A stretch of 64,000 nt of DNA from an uncultured Actinomycetes bacterium. Its GTDB lineage: Bacteria > Actinomycetota > Actinomycetes > Mycobacteriales > Nakamurellaceae. A program made the position numbers and the translations under genes. The notes beneath the pieces were generated by a model, which worked only from the letters and a program-made list of their open reading frames with translations, was not told the origin of the DNA and did no database searches. The stretch lies in assembly GCA_937926105.1 (NCBI GenBank), contig CALANS010000130.1:1-64000 (forward strand). The letters run 5' to 3'. Every line of letters starts with the position of its first letter. The first letter of the stretch is position 1. Positions 1-8,210 of this stretch are shown here, piece by piece.

Positions 1-507
1 GAACAGCTGACCCGCACGGTGTCGAGAAACTCCACCACCCAGCGGGACGCCACCGCGCACGGGCGCGATCCCACCTGTGAACGACGCTGGACCAGGCCCG
101 TGAAGACGAACCAGCGTGCGGCGCGGCGACGTCGCGTGGAGCACCGCGATCACCAGCCCCACCTGCGATATTCACGGGTCCGAGTCCCGCTCACACGCAA
201 CCGCGGTGAGCACGCTCACGCTCGACTCACACCGAAATTCCATTCGCACCTTGAAGCGGGGTCGGTGTCAGATGGAGGCTTGACAACGCCGCATGAACAG
301 TCACCGGGGCGCAGGACCCGCCCGGGTCCCCCACCGCGGCACGCACCCCAGCGTTCCGCAGAACACCCCGCTTCCGGAAGTCAGATCCGGACGGAGCATA
401 CGGATACCCACCTCAGCGCGACCACCGCTGCCCTGCCGCGTTCCCTGCTGGTGATTCCTAATCCGGGACCGCGGCGGGCGCGGGGGTCGTCGCTCCGGTC
501 TCGCTAG
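1..507. other. Region without a supportable gene
   Basis: I see no convincing gene here. The open frames are arginine- and proline-rich out-of-frame readings typical of high-GC DNA. No tRNA, repeat or transposase remnant was recognised. The stretch follows the decayed permease remnant on its right and may be further decayed DNA. Confidence 0.5.
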
Positions 508-936
508 TCATCGACGTGATCGATCCGTCTTGACGGGCGCGTTCGGAGTGAATGTCTCGATGAGCCGGGCCCCGAGGGCGGCCCAGCAAGCGCCGAAGAC
601 AACGGCGAGGCCCAGGTGCGGCAGAGCCTGAACGAGCCCATCGGCGAGGCAGGCGCGCAGCCCGAAGAGCACGTGTGTCACAAGTAGCGCCTGGGCGATG
701 GCTTGGATCCAACCCGGCCCAAGATCCGGCCGGGACGAACACGCCGCAGACGATGGCTATCGGACTGTGGGTGAGGTTGGAGGCCAGGTTCCGTCAGGCG
801 GACCGCCGCAGCGCAAGCGCTGCGCATGGCGGCCTCGAAGGTGGGACACGGTAGACGTCAGGTCGGGGCGGGGGGCGTGGCGGAAGATTGCGACGAATCC
901 CAGAGTCTGGATCGGCACGAGCAGCAGGGCGAACAT
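508..936 (-). pseudogene. Decayed ABC-2-type transporter permease remnant
   Basis: Reading the minus strand across several frames gives pieces of one membrane protein in the right order. At about 936-855 there is a segment containing FALLLVPIQTLGFVAIFRHA. At about 780-710 there is NLTHSPIAIVCGVFVPAGS. After a shift, about 704-508 gives a C-terminal part with AIAQALLVTHVLFGLRA and a hydrophobic tail ending in a stop at 508-510. These resemble the last transmembrane segments of ABC-2 family permeases, where a proline-rich loop precedes a conserved LP.T....LR stretch. The pieces lie in different frames and the middle of the domain is shortened, so the gene is broken. No partner ATPase is nearby. 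A sequencing artefact is unlikely given several disruptions. The left end of the original gene cannot be fixed. Confidence 0.5.
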
Positions 937-1385
937 CTCAGTGTTGTCATCGCACGCGCATGCCGCAGTCGCCGATGACGTGCACGTAGACCTCCGCCTG
1001 CGACGTCTGGCCGGTGTGCCCAGTGTGATCAGCTCAGTCAGCAGGCCCGCGACGGCGCCATCGCGACGCGCTGTCGCACGCATCATCGGCGAGCAGTCGA
1101 TCTGCAACAGGAAAGTCGAGACGATCCGGAACGCCGTCGTGCGTTGGCACTTTCATTCCTTCTCCCGGTGAAGGAACCCAGCTCCGAACCTGGCACGCCG
1201 CTCAGGACGGCCGCCCGTCTTGCTGTTCCAGCGCAGCACTCGGAACGCGGATCGCATCGCTGCGGCCATGCCAAACAGTTCTTGGGCGTCTGACTACGCA
1301 GTTGCCGGAGCCGACTGATACTCTGAGCGACACCGTGACGAGTTCGGGATGTAGCGCAGCGCGGACGGCGTTGTAGGAGTTTGGC
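937..1385. other. Region without a clear gene
   Basis: Only short incoherent frames are present. A minus-strand ATG near 1163 follows a good GGAGAAGGA ribosome-binding site, and the short frame behind it runs towards the permease remnant. It may be the original start of that gene, now separated by frameshifts. The right end holds the ribosome-binding site GGAG (1377-1380) of the next gene. Confidence 0.4.
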
Positions 1386-3143
1386 GTGGTGGATCTCGGA
1401 GATCGGGAGAAGTACCGACAGCGTCGCCGGCGCTCCATCGCCTCGCGCGAGGAGAGCGGCACTCTAGTCTCCGATGAGATCGCCGAAGTCTCTGACCTCA
1501 TCCCCGGAATTGGCGAGGGCTATCGCTGGTATGACTTGCCATATCGGGCGCTGCGGTGGCTCAGTAGTGGTTGGCGCTTCAAGGTCTCACCGCGCTTCGT
1601 TCGGAGATGGTTCAACAGCGGGATCAACTGGCTCATTCCGTTCAACGAGCACGATCGTCACTTCGCTCAACGGCTCGATGGATGGATGCACAACATCCGG
1701 GCACCCGAGGACGAGCACGTCACGACGCCGAGTATCTGGGTCGTCGAGCTCTTCCCGCCGACTGACCTTCCGAAACTTGAAGCGGCGCTTCGGAAGAACG
1801 GATGGAACGTAAGGCACCGCTACTCGCCGATCGACGATCCCAATCAGGTCGTCCTGCAGCGAGCGCGCTCTGGCGAGGGTTCGAACTGGTGGACTCTGAC
1901 CAATGTCTTCCGTCATGATCGGAACTGGTTCGCGATGGATGGTGTGCGCGAACACCTCCCGCCCGAGTTCGACTACATCGAGCTAAAGGCGGTGCAGGTG
2001 GGACAGAGCATGACCGCGGTCGTCGCAGAGTTTCACATGCGCGATGAGGCAGCTCGCGCTCTCGACGCCGAATGGCACATGCAGCACGAGCCGCTCCTAC
2101 TCTGGGGGCGCCCGCGCCCGCGGAGCCTCGATCGTCACTGGGCAACGATTCATCAAGTGCAACTCGCGCGCCGCTCGATGCACTACGCCGCCCGCGACTG
2201 GCTTTCTGCCAAGCTCCCTGGCTTCTTTGCCCGGGCAGAGCGTCCTCAGCCACTCCTTGAGCTCATGCTCTTCGACAATCTCGATCCCACTGTGCTCCCG
2301 CGGCCGGCGCAGAATCAGGACGAGCGAATTTCCCAAGATGATGCCCTCCGCGCACTCGGGCTTGAACGTCCCGTGTTCCATATGCTCACGTCGCCGCAGC
2401 TGCCAAAGCTGGTGCTCCATCAGCTTCGAAACATCGGCAAGGACCCTCTGGGGGACGACCCGACATGGACGCTGTGGGGTAGTCGACCGGCGGTTGTGAA
2501 GGCAATCGGAGAGGATGCGCTCAGGTACGTGACCGGAGACGACAACCGGAAGATCGCGCACCGTCTTGCCGGTTCCATGAGTAACCTCTTTGTGATGATC
2601 GCTACCTCGTACTACCTTGTGGAAACCGAGAGGCGATTCGCTGAGATTCGTGATCGTGCGGGCGCACGACATGGCAAGTTCCGCCCGCGTGCAGTCCGCC
2701 AGCTACGCGGAAGCTTCCTCACTTTGAGTCTCGATCTTGCGAGCGTCCAGCGCGACGTCGCTGCGTTTTGGAAGCGCGACTGGTATTGGGAAGGCGATCC
2801 TAAGTTCAGCTATGTTGCAAGCCCCGACGAACGCTCGCAGGCCCGCCAAGCCAAGCGCACAGTAGAGGCACCGCTCAGCTTCAACGACGGCCTCTGCGAG
2901 CGGCATGAGGAATGGTTCGCTCAACTTCGTGAGGCGGACACCGACTACCGCGACATTCTCTCGACCGTTGCGTCCCTCGGTTCGTCCGCCGATGCGTATC
3001 GCACGGGACGCCTTGCGCTGTGGGTTGCGGTCGTATCGCTAGTGGTCGCCACAGCAACCGTCCTCGTGTCTGAGGTCGACGGAAAAAGCCTGTTCGGCTG
3101 GCTCTGGCCGGCACTCCAGTCATGGCTCGGTGTGCATCCCTGA
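1386..3143 (+). CDS. Unrecognised 585-aa protein with a C-terminal membrane anchor
   Basis: I do not recognise the family. The start is GTG at 1386, placed 5 bases after GGAG. The protein begins with a basic stretch (KYRQRRRRS). It has a long soluble part rich in Trp, Arg and His, then one clear transmembrane helix near residues 543-563 (LALWVAVVSLVVATATVL). A second, weaker hydrophobic stretch follows at the very end (GWLWPALQSWLGV). The soluble part would face the cytoplasm if the tail acts as a C-terminal anchor. No P-loop, nuclease, protease or TIR signature was seen. Base composition looks lower in GC than the pilus genes. It converges on the AAA ATPase gene and lies at the edge of a defence island, so a role in defence is an inference from position only. 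Confidence 0.75.
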   Translation: MVDLGDREKYRQRRRRSIASREESGTLVSDEIAEVSDLIPGIGEGYRWYDLPYRALRWLSSGWRFKVSPRFVRRWFNSGINWLIPFNEHDRHFAQRLDGWMHNIRAPEDEHVTTPSIWVVELFPPTDLPKLEAALRKNGWNVRHRYSPIDDPNQVVLQRARSGEGSNWWTLTNVFRHDRNWFAMDGVREHLPPEFDYIELKAVQVGQSMTAVVAEFHMRDEAARALDAEWHMQHEPLLLWGRPRPRSLDRHWATIHQVQLARRSMHYAARDWLSAKLPGFFARAERPQPLLELMLFDNLDPTVLPRPAQNQDERISQDDALRALGLERPVFHMLTSPQLPKLVLHQLRNIGKDPLGDDPTWTLWGSRPAVVKAIGEDALRYVTGDDNRKIAHRLAGSMSNLFVMIATSYYLVETERRFAEIRDRAGARHGKFRPRAVRQLRGSFLTLSLDLASVQRDVAAFWKRDWYWEGDPKFSYVASPDERSQARQAKRTVEAPLSFNDGLCERHEEWFAQLREADTDYRDILSTVASLGSSADAYRTGRLALWVAVVSLVVATATVLVSEVDGKSLFGWLWPALQSWLGVHP

Positions 3144-3156
3144 TAGTAAAGCCGGG

Positions 3157-3446
3157 CTAAGGTTATTCAGCTGACCGGACTGAAATCATCTACTTCGGGT
3201 GCAGCCGCTGCGGACGACGCACACACCGTGGCATCGGCCGCTGCGGCTCGCGCACATCGAGAAGTTGTTTTGCCTGGTCAGGACGCTGACAGCGCCACCA
3301 TTGCGCGCTGCCTCCAGCTCACCGTCGGCCCGGAGGCCATGTTGGTTCGGCCCACACCGCCAGGCGACGATGTCACTCGTCTCACCATGAACCTTCTGTG
3401 TTGCAACGTGCCCAGGACAATAGTCCGGTCAGCTGAATAACCCTAA
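3157..3446. mobile_element. MITE-like element with terminal inverted repeats
   Basis: The left end (3157-3180) and the reverse complement of the right end (3423-3446) share a 24-nt inverted repeat with two mismatches. The inner 20 bases, starting GGTTATTCAG, are identical. GCCGGGCT stands directly outside on both sides (3151-3158 and 3447-3454), two bases of it overlapping the left repeat. This fits a 6- to 8-bp target duplication. The roughly 240 bp between the repeats carry no transposase. This is the form of a non-autonomous insertion element mobilised by an insertion sequence located elsewhere. I cannot name the parent family. It lies between the convergent ends of the 585-aa protein gene and the AAA ATPase gene, disrupting neither. 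Confidence 0.8.
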
Positions 3447-3454
3447 GCCGGGCT

Positions 3455-3779
3455 TCAATATCGGCATCCCTAACGACTCCGGTCTGGGCTCGACCGTGCG
3501 AGTCACGGAGCACCGGCATCGCGTCCCCGGAGATAGTTTCTCACGGTCGGGCCGTCTGTGTTAATACCCTCCCCCACGGCAACGATGGAGTCCCTCGGCA
3601 TAGGGCTTCACTATCCCGTTGGCTGCCACGATGCACCGCGAGAGGATCGTCTGTCGAGACCAGCACGAACCAGCTTCTACCCATGAGTACGGGTGGTGTC
3701 CGACCGCAATCGGCACGGGCATCGCGCAGTACGCACACGCGCGAGCGGGGTCGACCCGGGTCCCGGTCTGCGGCGCACG
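3455..3779. other. Intergenic stretch without a clear gene
   Basis: This is downstream of the ATPase gene and right of the MITE-like element. No gene, repeat or strong hairpin was recognised. Confidence 0.4.
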
Positions 3780-5924
3780 CTATACGAGAAGCTCCGAGCA
3801 GGCCTGGACGACATGCTCGGGGACCGCATCGAACTCGCGTGGATTCAGCTGCATGACGTACTCGTTCTCGATGTGGTAGGACTCGTTGACGAATTTCTTG
3901 AAGGCGGGATCGCCGCCCGGGGTATCGGGGTCAAGCGTCGAGGCAATACGGAAAATCTGGACTTTCTCGTAGCCCACGTCCGTGTCTTCGAACTTGGCTT
4001 TTAGGACCTCCCGGTCTTTGAGCTGCGCGAGGAGTGCGTCGTAGTCGAAGCCGGGGATGACCTTTTGGATCTCGGCGATCGCTTGCGTGCGCTGCTCCTC
4101 CTCAAGGGGAATGACTTCGCCCTTCTCGCCCTTCGAACTGGGCTTATCCCGAACGTGGAGAAGGCTTGAGAGAACGTCGTATGTCGCCCCGCGCTCGCCG
4201 TGGACCTCGTAGCGGCGGCGGAGGTAGATGCACTTGATTACCGGGTCAGCAGATGAGTTTATGTTCTCGTCGCAGACCTGAGAGAATGTCATGATGTCCG
4301 CAGGCTTGATGGGCTTCTCCTCCACCTGACCCTGCCGGCTCTGGAGGAAATGGACGGCGGGGGCAGCTGCTTGGAACTGCCCCGATGTTGCCGTTCGGAC
4401 GATGTCGATGGCAGGCTCGATGTCGTGGGTTAGGAGCAGCGTGGTGAATCCCCGGAGGCTCTGCTTGCCGTGAAAGAGCTTGTGGAGGATGGCGAACTTC
4501 TTGGTCTTGTCGAAGCTCGACACGGGATCGTCGAGGACGACGAGGTCGGGCGCGTCGCGGCGGACCTGATGCATGAATAGGACGAGCGCGAACGCGTTGC
4601 GCTCGCCGAAGCTCAGATGGCTGCCAGCAGCTTCCAGGTGACCTGGAGCGTCCTGGTGCTCCAAGATCATACGGTAGGAGTTGCCGCTGGACTTGATCCG
4701 CACCGCATACTTGTAGCCCGCGGACCGGAGGTACTCGTTGATCTCGTCTTGGTTCCGCTCAATCGACTTCGCGACCTGCGCCCTTTGGATGCCCACGCGT
4801 CTCTTGATCTCGTTGATCTGTTGGGCAACATCATCAAGCTGCGCGTTCATCATTCCCACGACACGCTGGGCGTCCTCGGAATTGAGCGCGTCAAGGAGTT
4901 CCAGCTCAATCTTCAGACCCCGCAGAGCCCTCTCTACGTCGGGCTCGTCGCGGAGAGAAATGAACGAGAGCTCCTTGAGGGCGGTGAACTTGTTCAGAAG
5001 CGTCTCGATTTGGCCTCGCAAGCTTCCCAGGAATTGGTCTTGCTCCGGCGACAACTCCTCCAGACTCGTTGTGATCTTCCGCAGTTGCTCGAGGCGCTCG
5101 GGTACGAAGAATCGCGCCAGCTTGTCGATGACGAGTCGCAGCGCGCTCATGTTCTTGACCGCAGCGGATTCGTACTCTTCGGATACGTGGACCGCGGTCT
5201 TCTTGTCCACGTTGGGGACCGAGCAGAAGGGGCAGTTGTCCGATAGCTGGAGGTAGCTCTTGCCCTTCGCTTGCCAGGACAGCCATCCGGCTGGATCGTC
5301 GCTATGGAGGAACTTCTCGAAGCCCAAGAGGGGCTTCGGGATCGTAGCGAGCTTCCCGCCCATGCCCAGCGCCTTGAACCCCTTGCTGGTCTTCGCGATA
5401 CCGCCGGACTTGGTAATGGTGAAGGCATTGCGTAGCTCGGTGAAGCTGGAGATCACGTCATTGAGCGCCTGGTTCTCCAGAAAGACCTTCTTCAGGTCCT
5501 CGAAGATGGCCTCAAGCTCCTCGATGCCCGCTTGGTATTCGGGCGTGTTGATGAAAATCTCGAAACTGTTCTTGACCACCTCGTCGGGTTGGAACACGAA
5601 CTGCGAGACGTAGTTCTCGTCGAAGACGAGGACGTTCTTGATCTCGTCGGCACCCACCACTGCCGGCGCCTTTCCGTTGTCGCTCTGGCGGTACTTGAAG
5701 GGGAGTAGGTCTCGGAGGGCATTCCCGCCCTGGGCGTTGAGGACCAGCGCATGGGCAATAGTGCTCTTCCCGATGCCGTTCGGTCCGTATTTGATGTTGA
5801 GCGATTCGCGCCGGAGCGTGATGCGCGCTTCAGTAATGCTGTTACAGTCCACGATGGTGATTGCGTAGTCGCTGGATGGCACGGGCAGTTCCTGCTGCTG
5901 AGGGATCTGGGCTGCCTTGTCCAT
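3780..5924 (-). CDS. AAA ATPase of the PrrC/RloC-like (AAA_13) type
   Basis: This 714-aa cytoplasmic ATPase has an ABC/SMC-like split nucleotide-binding domain. Walker A is GPNGIGKST at residues 47-55. The signature LSFGERN is at 437-443, Walker B LVVLDDP at 461-467, and the switch histidine in LLTHD at 497-501. Between the halves lies a helical, probably coiled-coil region of about 350 residues carrying a CPFC pair (231/234), reminiscent of the zinc hook of RloC. About 210 residues follow the ATPase core. In PrrC and RloC that position carries the tRNA-cutting domain, but I could not identify the expected catalytic triad. The ATG at 5924 has no clear ribosome-binding site; its leader would be short. 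The TIR gene is 483 bp upstream on the same strand. Role: probably a sensor or motor of a phage-defence system (inference). Confidence 0.8.
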   Translation of the reverse strand: MDKAAQIPQQQELPVPSSDYAITIVDCNSITEARITLRRESLNIKYGPNGIGKSTIAHALVLNAQGGNALRDLLPFKYRQSDNGKAPAVVGADEIKNVLVFDENYVSQFVFQPDEVVKNSFEIFINTPEYQAGIEELEAIFEDLKKVFLENQALNDVISSFTELRNAFTITKSGGIAKTSKGFKALGMGGKLATIPKPLLGFEKFLHSDDPAGWLSWQAKGKSYLQLSDNCPFCSVPNVDKKTAVHVSEEYESAAVKNMSALRLVIDKLARFFVPERLEQLRKITTSLEELSPEQDQFLGSLRGQIETLLNKFTALKELSFISLRDEPDVERALRGLKIELELLDALNSEDAQRVVGMMNAQLDDVAQQINEIKRRVGIQRAQVAKSIERNQDEINEYLRSAGYKYAVRIKSSGNSYRMILEHQDAPGHLEAAGSHLSFGERNAFALVLFMHQVRRDAPDLVVLDDPVSSFDKTKKFAILHKLFHGKQSLRGFTTLLLTHDIEPAIDIVRTATSGQFQAAAPAVHFLQSRQGQVEEKPIKPADIMTFSQVCDENINSSADPVIKCIYLRRRYEVHGERGATYDVLSSLLHVRDKPSSKGEKGEVIPLEEEQRTQAIAEIQKVIPGFDYDALLAQLKDREVLKAKFEDTDVGYEKVQIFRIASTLDPDTPGGDPAFKKFVNESYHIENEYVMQLNPREFDAVPEHVVQACSELLV

Positions 5925-6407
5925 GGTGTTGGGAGTATCTCATAGCCCATGCATCCCAGGGGCAGGGGACCCAGTCCACCGCACCTGGAAGGGGTGGACT
6001 TAATTGCGCATGGAGCAAGGGTTCACCGCTGGTCCAGGCGGACATGTAAGCGTCACTTGACCTCGGTCTCGGGCCCAGATTCGTCTGGCCCTCGCACCGG
6101 CCGCCGTTCCCAGCTAGCCATCCTGCTGTGGGACACGTCCCTTCTGGTTGAGCGGTTCTTCGGTAGCAAGAACCTAGTGCGAACCGCGCAGGCGTACGCC
6201 GAGAGTCAACCAGTGCCGCCTGTCCCCGTTGGTGCGGACCAGTCTCGACTCCTTCCCTATGCATGAGGAACCGGGGCGCTCTACGATCCGCAAATTGATG
6301 ACGCCGGGCGTCGTCGCTCACCGGCGCTCCAGCGTCACCGATAGACCAGCAGAGACCGATGCGTACCTTCACGACGGGCGGCGCGTGTTGGACCGCGGCC
6401 CTTGACG
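5925..6407. other. Intergenic gap between the ATPase and TIR genes
   Basis: No convincing gene is seen in this stretch of about 480 bp. Open frames exist on both strands but show no domain, and they lack ribosome-binding sites. On the minus strand a TATGAG box lies 15 bases before the ATPase start and could be its -10 element. The size of the gap suggests the ATPase has its own promoter. Confidence 0.4.
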
Positions 6408-7916
6408 CTACCAGCGACTCCGAGCGACCTTGCTGAACGTGTCCTCATACTCCTGGACGGCCGTCCTCGCCCGGCCTACCTCGCCGCCGAACATTCCGGC
6501 CTTCAGAGGCGCCCACTGGACGCCATTGGTCTCGATCTCGTACCTGAGATCTTCGACAGGGTTACCGTGGCTGTGGTTTACCCGATATGTAGACCGACCG
6601 AACCAGCGCGAGTGGCCCCAGTAGCGCCCTTCGGGGTTTGCTGCCTTCCGGACGCTTATGAAGTCCTGAGCCAGCACGCCGAGCATGACCTCTGCTCGGT
6701 CGAATTCCGCATCAAAGGTGTCGTCGTCGGGCCACTGATCCTCGAAGATCGGTCGTAGCGAACTGTGCATCCACTCAGCTGCTGGCGCGTAGTACTTGCC
6801 TTGTCGCTTCTCGGTGAAGTGTTTGAGAGCTTCCTCGAGTGTTTCGCCTGTCTTTGTCGCCCGGGCGAGAACGTTTGCGATCCAGTCGTTGCTATCACTG
6901 AACGGCTTGTACGGGTCAGTTGCTTCCAAGATCGAACTGGGCTTCTGTTCGTAGCGGTCCTTCACGGTCGGGTCGTAGACCAGCGCCTTCAAGTTCTCGA
7001 AGTTCCCGTTCGACCCTGTGGCGAGCGCCGCCGTCATGATGCTGACCACGCCTGGTAGGTGACGCATGGAGAGAAGCGCAGCGTTTCCTCCGGCGATCTT
7101 CAAGGCAGCCGCTACAAAGGAGCGGATTCCGGAGGACCAGGGATTCAACTGCTCGGTGCTGCCCCAGCGGGCTGCGACTTGGAGCGATGCGCAGAACGGG
7201 GCGACGAGCCGCCAATACTCCTGTGCCTCCTCTACGATCTTGAAGATCTGTTCTTCGTTGGTCCCCCCGACTGAGGCGACACGATCGTTGTCCTTCAAGG
7301 CTGCGAGTACACGCTGAACTTCTTGCGAGACAGTGTCGTCCAACTCGATCCGACGAGAGGTCTCCAGGAGCATGTCCTTCGTCAATTGCTTCAGCATGGT
7401 GACACGATCAGCCGCCGATGCTTGCTCGACCGCTGCTAGCGCCGTTGCCGGGTTAGGACGCTTATCGCCCAGCAGACGATTGATGGTCGTCACCAGCCGT
7501 GCTGCGTGGGCAGCGTGCTCCTTCCCGAACAAGTCCGAGTAGTTCAGATCGCTGAGCGTCCGCCCCGCGCCGAGGTCCCAGTCAGGGACAGCGCCGTCGT
7601 CAAGGCGCACTGGGATCAACCACACCCTGCCAGGCGGCATTTGCCGGAACTCCTCGACGGCGAGCGTCAGTTCTTCGTTCATGTACGACTTGTCTCGCGA
7701 ACGAGAGTTCTCGGAGAAACAGGCGAGGAATACGAGTGAGCCGTCGCGGATCGCCGACTTGATCTTCGCCCGCCATGCGTCCCCAGGACCGAGATCCTTG
7801 CGGTCTCGCCAGTACGGAATCTGAGCTGCCTCCAGTACTGCGCATAGCCCGTCTACCGTGTCGGCGTCTTGTTTGACGTACGAGACGAACACGTGCTTGC
7901 TTGAGTCCTCAGCCAC
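6408..7916 (-). CDS. TIR-domain protein, probable defence effector
   Basis: The first 150 of 502 residues form a bacterial TIR domain. HVFVSYVKQD is at 8-17, the loop WRDRKDLGPGDAW at 36-48, a strand LVFLACFSENS at 61-71, then SYMNEEL with glutamates 81/82 where TIR NAD-hydrolases carry the catalytic acid. Residues 150-502 are a long, mostly helical region of unknown family that may sense the trigger. Known bacterial TIR effectors cut NAD or make signal nucleotides on infection, killing or arresting the cell. The start is GTG at 7916. The gene sits upstream of the AAA ATPase on the same strand and downstream of the restriction-modification gene. Cooperation with the ATPase is possible but not shown. 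Confidence 0.85.
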   Translation of the reverse strand: MAEDSSKHVFVSYVKQDADTVDGLCAVLEAAQIPYWRDRKDLGPGDAWRAKIKSAIRDGSLVFLACFSENSRSRDKSYMNEELTLAVEEFRQMPPGRVWLIPVRLDDGAVPDWDLGAGRTLSDLNYSDLFGKEHAAHAARLVTTINRLLGDKRPNPATALAAVEQASAADRVTMLKQLTKDMLLETSRRIELDDTVSQEVQRVLAALKDNDRVASVGGTNEEQIFKIVEEAQEYWRLVAPFCASLQVAARWGSTEQLNPWSSGIRSFVAAALKIAGGNAALLSMRHLPGVVSIMTAALATGSNGNFENLKALVYDPTVKDRYEQKPSSILEATDPYKPFSDSNDWIANVLARATKTGETLEEALKHFTEKRQGKYYAPAAEWMHSSLRPIFEDQWPDDDTFDAEFDRAEVMLGVLAQDFISVRKAANPEGRYWGHSRWFGRSTYRVNHSHGNPVEDLRYEIETNGVQWAPLKAGMFGGEVGRARTAVQEYEDTFSKVARSRW

Positions 7917-8210
7917 ACCAGAATCCTAGACTGAGGTGCCGACACAGCAACGGCTCTTGAGCGGGTTCCGCACCGGCGCAGCGATGCCCTCCGACATCTG
8001 CGTTCCGCGTGCGGACTACGGCCCGCGGCCGCGGCAAGTGGAAACCGGGCGACAGGTACCTCTGCAAGCGGGGTAGCGGCCGCCCGCACCGGCACGAGGT
8101 CGTGCATGTCGGATTCGGCCAGAGGAACGACATGCTGGGCCAACCGGCGAAGTCGCCCACGAACCCTAGGGACTCACTCCGACGGTTTGTGCTCTGAGAT
8201 GGATCGTCGA

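Noticed and set aside
5949..6266. Plus-strand open frame between the ATPase and TIR genes
   Set aside because: No ribosome site, no domain, and composition like the antisense frames elsewhere.
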